The position numbers and the translations under genes are program-made. This document shows, piece by piece, positions 26,019 to 35,300 of a stretch of DNA of 64,000 bases. How positions within the stretch are numbered: position 1 is the first letter of the stretch; every line of letters begins with the position of its first letter. Source of the stretch: Otis tarda (taxonomy: Eukaryota > Chordata > Aves > Otidiformes > Otididae); contig CM048553.1 in NCBI GenBank assembly GCA_026413225.1, positions 138,330,690 through 138,394,689 on the forward strand, read 5' to 3'. The notes below the pieces were generated by a model, which was not told the origin of the DNA, did not search any database, and saw only the letters and a program-made list of their open reading frames with translations.

Positions 26019-26778
26019 AAGGGGAAAATAAAATAAAAAAAAAAGATTGAAGAAGCAGAAGCGTGGGCAGAGAGGGGGAGGCGCGAGTCTTATGGGCCTT
26101 GCAGGCCTCACCCTCTGGCCTGCCGCTGGGCGGCCAACTGGGCCCAACTTGGCCCGGCCTGGCTGAGAGAAAGGAAGAGAGAAGAGGTGAAGAGAACCTG
26201 AGAGGCGTCTGCCTGAGCCAATTGCGAGGAACGGCTGCAGATGCCAAGGTCAATGAAGAAGGACGGGAAGGATTAAAGTTGCTTCTGGCCGAGATTTCCC
26301 TGCAGCCTGTGGTGAAGTCCATGGTGAGGCCGGCTGTGCCCCTGCAGCTCATGGAGTTCCATGGAGGAGCAGAGATCCACCTGCAGCCCATGGAGGACCC
26401 CATGCCGGGGCAGGTGAATGCCTGAAGGAGGCTGTGGCCCGTGGAGGGCCTGTACTGGAGCAGCTGATTCTGGAGGGACTGCACCTTGTGGAAAAATGAC
26501 CCACAACAGAGCAGTTCACAAAGGACCATAGCTCATGGGAGGGACCCCACGCTGGAGCAGGGGAGCAACGTGAGGAGTTCTTCCCCCAAGGAGGAAGGAG
26601 CAACAGAAAACAATGTGTGATGAACTGACCACAACCCCCATTCCCTATTCCCCCCTGTGCCTCTCAGGAGGGGAAGGAGGTGGAGATAACTGAAATGAAG
26701 TTAAGCCTGGGAAGAGGGAGAGGTGAGGGGAAGTTGTGTTTGTTCTCTCTCTCATTATCTTGTCTTAGTTTTATTAAT

Positions 26779-26784
26779 AATAAA
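26779..26784 (+). terminator. AATAAA polyadenylation signal in the LTR
   Basis: AATAAA lies inside TTATTAATAATAAATTGAGA and is followed by a pyrimidine-containing stretch and TGAGTCTG, as expected near the R/U5 boundary of a retroviral LTR. It confirms the plus orientation of the element. Confidence 0.65.
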
Positions 26785-26961
26785 TTGAGATATTTTTCCC
26801 CAAGTTGAGTCTGTTTAGCTCGTCATGGTAACTTGAATGATCTGTACCTGTCTTTATCTCAAACCTCGAGCTTTTTGTTTTATTTTATCTTCCCCATAGA
26901 AGATGGAAAGAGCAAGTGTGAGACTGTGTAGCTTGGTCCCAAGAGGGGCTAAACTACAGCA

Positions 26962-26966
26962 AAGGG
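26962..26966. repeat. Right target-site duplication of the solo LTR (AAGGG)
   Basis: AAGGG directly follows the terminal CA of the LTR and matches the five bases before its TG start. Confidence 0.75.
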
Positions 26967-28472
26967 TAACTGGTAAGTGTTAATAGAACATGTTATATGA
27001 GAGATTGAGTGCCCCTTTAGGCTGTATACCTGATGAGCTCAAAGGAAACTCTCAGAAGGCTGCTTCAGGACAGAGTCCTCTCATTGCTCCCATTTTGCTG
27101 CTGTTTCTGCCCAGTTTGTTCACTCAGCACTTCCAGATGTCAGCTGTGACACTTCCCATAGATGTCAGAGTAACCAAAACTGAAGGGAAGGCAAGAATCG
27201 AGAGCAGCTTAAAGCTTCGCCCGGTAACAAGTTGGCAAACTGAGTTACCATGTATTATATCCTGCTACCACTTCAGGGCAACTGCACAAGTGCAAATGGC
27301 TTTTCAGCCCTGGGTATCTCATGAAGAGCATTCCCAAGAGGTACACTGACTCACTAAACATCTAGTAAGTCTTGCTCTAACCCATTTCATTTGGCCTGGC
27401 TAATTTTTATATGTGCTAGCAGGCACATGGAAACACTGCAGAGGACTTGCCTCACTGTACAAATGATCAGTACATTTTCTGTCACCTTGTGCCTGTGGCC
27501 TGCATTACAGGCCTGAAAGAATGATACTCAAGTTTTCTGGCTGCACAACTCTGGTGCAGTTGAATTCGGAGTATTTACATTACAATGAAATTGTAATTTT
27601 TTGATAAGCAATGTTTTAATTTTTCATATGTTTAGGCTTGAGAAAGTAATGATGAAAATCTACTTCACAGTATGTCCGATTTAATAAAAAAAAAGTTTGA
27701 CAAAAAAAATCCATTCCATTATAATGTGATGTGCTGTTGAAAGAGATTCAGGAAACCTGTCTCGGGTGGGAGAAAGGCTGAGGTCATGAAGAAGCCACAG
27801 AGCATGGAGGTAGTTTATTCTGTATGCTGTGTCAGGATGCAGGATTGACAGAAGGCTCAAGGAGTCAATCTTCAATTAGAGTCTGTGAACATGAGACTGG
27901 CAAAACTTGAGCCATGCTCTGCAAGTTTACGGCAACAGCAGGAACAGTTCATGCCCTCTGCATATGCTTGCACTGCAGTTCTCCAGTCTGTAAAAGTTTG
28001 ACACTCCGCAAATTTTTAAACATGGGTCTCACCAGAGCAGGAACCACTCAAAATGACCACCCCTCAACCAAGCCCAGGGTCTCTGTGTGTGAACAGTCCT
28101 GGTGTGCTCCACTGGTCACCTCTGAGAGGCACCATGCCCTAGGCCTCCACCAAAAGTGCTGCTATCAGTCAGTTTGTCTTAAATGGGGAATGACTCAGAC
28201 AGACAAGATGTAGTAAAGGTGAAAGGCAGTGACTGCTTCTTTGTTCAAGTAGAACTGGGCAAGATGAGCTCCTCTGACATTGCTCCGTTCTTCCAGGGCA
28301 CTAAACTAACCTTGACAGCAGATACAGATGGAGTGGAAGAAATAGCCTGTGCTGCTATCAGCTGGGAGGTGGCAATGAACAGCCTCACATCTCACTGCAG
28401 ACTGAAGCCTGCCACCTGTGTGCTCTGCCTTGCTTTGACTCCTGAGAGGTGGGAGGCCCCCCCCCCGCCCCC
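26967..28472. other. Unique non-coding sequence between the LTR and a CR1 copy
   Basis: No gene or repeat is recognised. Small frames (26990-27349, 119 codons; 27914-28213, 99 codons; 28183-28488, 101 codons) resemble nothing known. The right edge is a C10-G-C6 run at 28457-28473 directly against the start of CR1 similarity, which may mark the CR1 insertion junction or later slippage. Confidence 0.55.
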
Positions 28473-28928
28473 TACTCTGCCCTGGTGAGACCCCACCTGG
28501 AGTACTGTGTCCAGTTCTGGAGCCCCCAACACAAGAAGGACATGGACCAGTTGGAGAAGGTCCGGAGGACGGCCATAAGGATGATAAAAGGGCTGGAGCA
28601 CCTTTCCTATGAAGACAGGCTGAGAGAGTTGGAGCTGTTCAGCCTGGAGAAGAGAAAGCTCTGGGGAGACCTTATAGCAGTCTTCCAGTACCTCAAGGGG
28701 GCCTACAAGAAAGATAGAGAGAGGCTGTTCAGTAGGGCCTGTTGTGATAGGACAAGGGGTAATGGTTTTAAGATAGAGGGAGGTAGGTTTAGATTGGATA
28801 TTAGGAAAAAAATTCTTACAATGAGGGTTGTAGAACACTGGAACAGGTTGCCCAGAGAAGTGGTGGAAGCCCCATCCCTGGAAACGTTCAAGGCCAGGCT
28901 GGATGAGGCTCTGAGCAACCTGATGTAG
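28473..28928 (+). pseudogene. CR1 ORF2 (reverse transcriptase) C-terminal remnant, frame still open
   Basis: The frame encodes about 151 residues of the CR1 ORF2 C-terminus, downstream of the reverse transcriptase catalytic core. Recognisable blocks in order are [17 protein letters not shown] at its start, [20 protein letters not shown], then [20 protein letters not shown], the [17 protein letters not shown] block and [20 protein letters not shown]. It ends in ALSNLM followed by TAG, which matches where the CR1 frame normally stops. No stop or frameshift interrupts it. The endonuclease domain and the RT catalytic motifs are missing through 5' truncation, so it cannot make an active enzyme. 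The frame continues upstream to a GTG at 28449 through the C-run, but that part is not CR1. Confidence 0.93.
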
Positions 28929-29026
28929 TCAGGGATGTCCCTGCTTCTTGCAGGGGGGTTGGACTAGATGACCTTTGAAGGTGCCTTCCAACTCAGACCA
29001 TTCTATGATTCTATGATTCTATGATT
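28473..29026 (+). mobile_element. CR1 LINE, 5'-truncated, plus strand, well preserved
   Basis: This copy holds the 3' end of a CR1 non-LTR retrotransposon: the C-terminal part of ORF2, the short 3' untranslated region (GGATGTCCCTGC, GGGGGGTTGGACTAGATGAC) and the terminal repeat. Three ATTCTATG units plus a partial one occupy 29000-29026. CR1 similarity begins at the TACTCTGCCCTGGTGAGACC block, directly after a C10-G-C6 run, which marks the 5' truncation point. Because the coding tail is still open, this is probably the youngest CR1 in the window. Confidence 0.97.
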
Positions 29027-32000
29027 CCTCTTTCCTAGGCTGCTCTCTAGGAAAAGGCAAACTTAGACAACAGGGCATTACAACAAACCTCATATGCATC
29101 CATTCAGCTATGTCCTGATATCCCATTCAAACAGATGAGAGCGATGTGGTGAACCACATCTCCTTGGGCTCTCCTTCCACAAAGGGCTGCAAAACTCGAA
29201 CTTCAGGGTGTGCAGCCTGGGCTCAGGAAATTTATTATGATCAACAGGTGCATTAGGAGGCAAAGTTAAGACTCAAACTGGGGCAAAATCCATAGCACAG
29301 ATTGTACCAACAAGCTATAATATATGTAGACTTCACAGCAATTCCCACAGGGTTGTTTCTCCTCTTTTGTTTCTCCCACCCGAAAAGAAGATTAACATTT
29401 TAGTAATGGCAATTGCCAGACTGCATCTCGCATGAGAAGGAACTAAATTTTTGGTATCTCTGTGGAACAACCGTTACCCTCATTAAGCATAGATTGATTT
29501 CACCAGGTAGCTCTGAGCATGAGCAGAATTTTGCGTAAATGATGCTACACAAACACATAAGATAAAATGTGCATAATTTTAGCAAGCCAGACAGACAAAG
29601 ATTGGCAGGGGAAACAAAGGTGGAGAGAGGTCAAGGCACCTGGTTCAAGGTTGTTAATCAGGTCAATGCTAAATTCAGGGCAGACAGCTGCCATACATAG
29701 TCTTTCCAAATAGATAAAATACTAATGGGAGACTGCCCATGTTTGCTAACATCAGATATTTTCATTACATTTCCATCGAATTTTGCTTGGCAGCAAGCAA
29801 AGAATTCATGTTACTAAATTCTGGCCACAATTTTTGAAAGACTGATTTAGTTGCTGTAGGTTAATAGATGTGGTTTTTACTGTCACAGGGAAAAGCCACT
29901 ATTTTCAGCCCTTTAAAAAACTCGTGTACTGGTGAAGGAGGTGAAACAGCTGAAAAAACTTACCCAAATTACTGCACATGGTCAATGGAAAAATCAACAG
30001 ATGACAAAAGTTAAAACATGTTGCAATAAAGTGAAATCAGCTACACTTTATCCTAGGGATTCATTCATATGGTGTTAACCCTATGTGATGAGAAATCTGA
30101 TATGGTTTCCCTATTGCAAAAGACTCAACAACAGAATTTCTGAACTATGTCCTGGTAATTCCTCGTTCCCACATTACTACACTGAACAATGCTGAACATT
30201 TTTTTACAATTAGTAATCTCACAGACTGTTTGCTTTTTAAAAGCAACTTTCATATTTAAAGTTGAAAAAAAATAATATTCAGTGAAAAAAATATGGAGGA
30301 TTAGATTGTTTTCAAATTTCCTATGCAAAGAAATAAATGCCCTTGAAAGTGAATGATTCTATTCTTGAAAAAGAATCCAAAGCTTTGTGTCCATTCATAT
30401 AAAATACTTAAACAGATACATATTCTCTTCCTTACTTTCAAGTGAGCACCCAGAGCAGTTCAAGAGTTTTTTCAATCAATTTTTTTTTTTTTTTTTGTGA
30501 CAGAAAAGCAGTTTCTGCAAGATCAAAATTTCCACAGGGAAAATTTATCAGGGTTCTTTTCTTTTCCTCTAGGGAAAAGCATATTTAAATATTTAGTTCT
30601 GAAATATGCTTTGAAGTGTATGAATTACCTTCAAGCTGAAAATTCTGCTTTCTTGCATCTATAAATAACCTGTGTGTCTCTCAATCATGCATATTGGTAA
30701 TGTTAGCAGTTGGTCTGAGTCCCAGGCACTTTCTCCTTAAGGGCACAGAAAGGCATCCATTCTCACTTAACCGGTGTTTCAAACTTTACCAAATACAATT
30801 ATCAGTCTTATGAGAGACCGCGCTGAGCAGAAAGCATTGCATGTTCTGTGTTTTCAGATGGAATTGGTAATAGCTGGAAGTTTGAAACAGTTTGGTAGAT
30901 TTTGATCTCATGGCATCCTCGTATCGATGAGGTTTCTTGTTACATTGCTCCACTACTTTGTCCCAAAAAGTGATGCCCAGTTCAATATTGCACAACACTG
31001 TCTGCAGTTCATAGCATGGGCTGAATGGAGTTGCAGCCCAGTACAATTCCTGATTTTTCATTATGGTCACTGGCCAATAATGTTGCTGAACTATCAAAGA
31101 AAAATTCAAAGCTTTTGGACCTGAAATGTGAGTTTGTTCCACATAAAATTTGGGCTAATAATTTATTATATTTTTATTTTTATTAGTTGTTATCAATCAG
31201 CTATTATTTATTTACTGCATGCAATGATTATATGTTATATTCATTACTTTTTCTGCTATCGATGGCTGTTTTATATCTGAATAGTCTGAATCACTGCAGG
31301 GAAGATGACAAAAATGTGTGCATTAATAGAAACAAAAAGGTTTCTGTTAGGTTTAAATGATAAATTCTTGCAAGGAAATAATCTGAACATTCTTAAATTA
31401 ATACTAGAACTGGATAGTAGTTAAGTGGAAATAACACTACTAGTAAAGCCCTGCAAATCAACAGTTAAGGTAGTGCTCCTTTTGTTTCTCCTGTCCTGAA
31501 AAGCCATGTACTTCTCTCAACAAAGACCCCAAAAAATCAGCACACATATATTACCAGAAATGAAATGTCAGTGAGTGTCAAGGAATCAAGTGTCCGATTG
31601 CATTGTTCAGTATCCCACATGTGGCAATGAAAGTGAAACAACTTCTGCGAAAGGTGAATGCAAAACTCTGTTCTGCAGAACACTTATCCAACACCCTAAA
31701 ATGAGACACTGACTTAAAACTGATGCCTGAGATTTTATATTGTTTCAGAAGTACAGTGTAACAGATCAACGTGAAAGGTGTTAACACTGCAAATATCTGT
31801 GATATCTGTATTGTCTGTGTTTTCCATATCCGTGCTAGGCCTGTTGCACCCCATATAAGAAGAGAAAGCTCATGTAGGAGAGAAGCATTCTGAAGGAAAT
31901 ATTGATTTGTACTCCAATATATTATCCGTATAATTTTCCATGATGTTTTGAACATCCTAATAACTGCACATGAAACTGAAGTCTTCATTGGCTAGTACAT

Positions 32001-32225
32001 GATTTTACCTATCACAAAGTGCAGTTACACCACAAACCTTGTAACCAGAAGTAGTACAAACCCAAATATATAGGAGCATGATTTTTTTCTTTCTAGAAGA
32101 GAACTGGAAATATTTATGAATAATAGGAACATTCGGCATTGTAACAGCAAGGTTAAAACTGAATTGATTCCCGAGGGGTATCTTAGAAAAATCAGCTGTA
32201 GGGCAAAACAACAGGAGGCAGAGTT
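29027..32225. other. Unique AT-rich non-coding sequence
   Basis: No gene is recognised. The longest frames are on the minus strand at 31578-31988 (136 codons) and 30786-31142 (118 codons), with no resemblance to known proteins. A T17 tract occupies 30480-30496. A stretch near 29618-29685 (GAGAGGTCAAGGCACCTGG and following) vaguely recalls a MIR core, but the match is too weak to call. Confidence 0.55.
30480..30496. repeat. T17 homopolymer
   Basis: Seventeen consecutive T bases. No LINE or retrocopy is recognisable on the minus strand beside it. Confidence 0.9.
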
Positions 32226-32385
32226 GGGCAGGGCATAGCTACACAAGGCACAGGGCAAGGGCTGGTGGCCTGGGGCTAGCTGAAATGGGGTTCTGGGCCA
32301 TGGTCAGGGGTGAGGGAAGATCGCAGGGGAGGCTGGGCAGGGCCAGGGCAGGGGAGGCTGGGCAGGGCCAGGAAGGGCTGCTGGT
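32226..32385 (+). repeat. G-rich block with a 25-bp two-copy tandem repeat and G-quadruplex potential
   Basis: The whole block is rich in GGG and GGGG on the plus strand. At 32324-32373 a 25-base unit (CAGGGGAGGCTGGGCAGGGC then CAGGG) occurs twice with a single mismatch at its last base. Within it lie seven runs of three or four G: 32326-29, 32335-37, 32340-42, 32346-48, 32351-54, 32360-62 and 32365-67. Loops are 2 to 5 bases, so the standard G-quadruplex pattern is met more than once. The left part (32240-32320) is also G-rich and may be decayed minisatellite sequence. It sits alone in AT-rich surroundings. Confidence 0.85.
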
Positions 32386-35300
32386 ACCCCAAAAGCCCAG
32401 ATACCTTGACTAGCATAGTCACCCTTATCATTCCCTTAAAAGTCAATGAATGAAACTGGCAAAGAAGAAAAGGCTCACAGAGCGTGAGGGAACAGCAAGG
32501 CTTTCAGAAAACTTGGAATCCTCAGTTAAATGCAGTTTTTGGAAAAGAGACTGTCTTTTCATGGTGTTCTTCATACTTGTAAAACCCACCTTCTGCCAAA
32601 GGTAGCAGGAACTTTAATGATAGTCCCTGTGTAAGGGCTTCACAAAGGGAATATTTTAAAATAAGTAAATAAATTGCTCCAGTGAAATTAAAAAAAAAAA
32701 AGACAGCTCCAGAGGTGTTAGTTTTACAGGAAATCCTGTCTCACTTGGATGGATATAGAGAGCCTGAAAAACAGCAGAACCATTAGGTAGCAGAGGTGAG
32801 AGAAAGAGAGTTACAGAAATACTTTACAAAGGGACACTATTCACCCTGTGTATATATAGACTGCACGTACAGAAGGTTACACTCTTTAACAGAGATGTAT
32901 AAAATCTCTGTACAAAGTACTCTTTCTGCAGCTGTCCTTGAGACATGACACAGTGCATCCCTGTTGCTAGACAGATGCTAATCCTGTGTTAGCCAGTGTA
33001 GCCAAACCTGCTTCATCAATGCAAGAAAACCTTTGTTCGTCACAAGAACCTCCACTGAAAAAAACTGAAAAATAACACCTGAGGGAAAGAAAATTAGTCT
33101 TAAAACTCGTCTTGAGAAACAACAGACCTAGGCTATGTTAAGCATAGGGTGAGAAACTAGTTCTAGATAATGGAACTATTTTTCTTGCAGTTGTCTCCTA
33201 CTGAGACGCAGGTGCGAATTTTCAGAAGACCCGGCAAGGAGGGTGCACTTTGACATCACCTTCACTTACAGATCATACCAGATGGTTAGCTGGCAGTTGC
33301 ACAGTTGCAAGCCCATCCCATGTGCATTCACCCCCAGCCAGATGTACACATCAAGTCTTGTCTCTTTAGGTTCTGTATCTGCCAAGTTGAGATACAATGA
33401 GCTTATTAATGTATACAGGATTCAAAGCAGGGTGGGCCTCATAGGTCAGAATTAACCCAGAATTAATTATGTGCCAAAGAGTAAAACTTTGCAGAAGTAT
33501 GCCTTGTGCCCTGTGCTAGAAGCTCTGTAGACAGTGGCTCATACCTACTGAGTGCTGGGGTTAAGGACAAAGAACTTCACCTGTTTAACTTCAGTACAAC
33601 TGTTAAACAAATCCTGGGCTTGAACAGAGCCAGATCAAGGTTAGACAGCAAATCTGACACTGGGTTTTGCTCTGCGTGGGACACCTGTGGTTTAAAATGC
33701 AGGAAGGTAAAGAAGTGACCCAGAGCAATTTGTCTTTACTTGCTATTTAGGATTAAAACCTGTATGATGCAAGGCAGCACTTTATTATGAAATGTTCACT
33801 GCCTTTTTTTGTGGGCAGCCAGATGAGATTTTGGGGCCAGTCTTTATCTGTCATCAATCGGTACGCAATGCTTAGTGGTGGAGTAATAAAGCAGTTCATC
33901 AGAGTATGATTTGCAATAGGGTGAAAATATTTAGATTCAGATTTCTCTGTTTAAGCATGTCTGATATTTCTGCCTACTGTCCATAATGAAACCCAAATGT
34001 GATAGTGAAGCATCCATTTCTGCCCTAAATATTCAAGACAGTAGAGCTATGTCCTCTTTTATCCTCAACAATTACTGCATGTATCCTTCCAATAACTAGT
34101 TCATACTATTTTACATGAAATTACTTTTTTTTTTCCTTGTTGGTTTTGTAACCAGAACCCTAAAAGAATTTTCAACAACTGAAAGATTATTTGTATCTGG
34201 CTTTGAGCTGCATGGATGAGCTTTGTCTCCTCTGTGGCAATAAGTTATTCTTACTGCAGAGATTGTTGTTATTCTAGAAAAGCAAGGCACTGGACCATAT
34301 CCAAGCACTCAGAAACCTCAGCGATAACAAAGAATTTGTGCATAGGGAAGGAGAAGTACAGTTCTGTGCCGTTTGTATATCACTGGCTTTTAAATCCAGT
34401 TCACTTAGTAGCTGGATGCATGTAGACGTTGAAAGGGACTAGAGAAAGAATGGGTCTTTGTCTAGTTGAAGACTTACTTTGGATTCATGCCACCTGTCAG
34501 ACTTGACATAAGGTCACCAGTGCCAAATACTGCAAAGATATTAAGGAGAATAAGAATAGATTTCTCCCTTGTATCCATTGACAGCAACAGACCTTCTGTG
34601 CCAGTCATCCATCAGTGCCAGTGAGACAGATTCAGCTCCCTGCCCTCGCCTGTGTCTGTACTGCCTGTGACCCTAGATTAACATGAATAAACTTGTAAGG
34701 GAGTTCTCTGTGAGCTTGCTTTAGAATACTAGGCTTGATGGTAGATGGCAGATGAACTGAAACGATGTATTGGGGACAGATTATTGAGAAGAAAAAACTG
34801 AGGTTGGGTACTGCTGGAAATATTGAGATTCCCTCCCTGAATTAAGCATTAGCTATTTCTGCTTAGATGATAAAACAGAGATATAATGATGCACGAGTCC
34901 CCAAGTCTTTGACTCCTTGTCCTGTTGTGTGTAATGTTAGTATAAATTAGCAAGTTGTCTAATTTGCTAGAGCCTGGGAATCTCCACAGTTGTGTTGGGA
35001 CCACCAAGCTTGGGGATAGCCAGGGAAATCTCCATAGAGGGCTACTGCACAGGCACACGAGCACTGGTGACTGCTGTAACATGTGTTAGTAATTTTTTTT
35101 TAAATGGATGGAAGCTAGTTACATGTTGTAATTCAGACTGAGCCCCAAAAGAGGCGTATAGGAGAGGGTTACAAGGTGGCTCACAGGTCACCACTTGTAA
35201 TGGTTGTCACTGTTCTTTTGCACCATAGCGTTCTCTCAAATCTCAGTTGTGTTTTGTCACCATTAACACAGAATAATAAAGAAACATTTTACCAAAGTCT

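Larger units (their letters stand above)
25843..26961 (+). mobile_element. Solo LTR of an avian endogenous retrovirus
   Basis: The element is 1119 bases, starts TGTGTTGGTTTTATGTAG and ends CTACAGCA, giving TG...CA termini flanked by a 5-bp AAGGG duplication. It runs U3 to U5 on the plus strand. A TATTTAAG box lies at 26011-26018 and an AATAAA poly(A) signal at 26779-26784. The middle contains near-repeated CTGCAGCCCATGGAGG-like blocks (26300-26420) and CCCCACGCTGGAGCAGG (26545-26561). I recall this layout from an LTR family common in neoavian birds, but cannot give its exact name. No primer-binding site, gag, pol or env remnant and no second LTR are visible, so it is a solo LTR left by LTR-LTR recombination. 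The minus-strand frame at 26014-26529 (171 codons) and the plus-strand frame at 26063-26425 come from its GC-rich composition and are not viral genes. Confidence 0.88.

Noticed and set aside
26014-26529. Minus-strand open frame of 171 codons, the longest in the window
   Set aside because: It lies wholly inside the solo LTR on the opposite strand, overlaps several other open frames in the same GC-rich segment, and resembles no protein family.
25843-26961. Full provirus rather than a solo LTR
   Set aside because: No second LTR, primer-binding site, or gag, pol or env-like sequence lies on either side, and the 5-bp duplication closes directly on the single LTR.
29618-29690. Possible MIR SINE core (GAGAGGTCAAGG and following)
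   Set aside because: Only a loose resemblance to the MIR core, with no continuous alignment that I can support by eye.
31578-31988. Minus-strand 136-codon frame with hydrophobic stretches, possibly a membrane protein
   Set aside because: T-rich minus-strand composition alone gives hydrophobic residues. No topology or family motif is recognisable.
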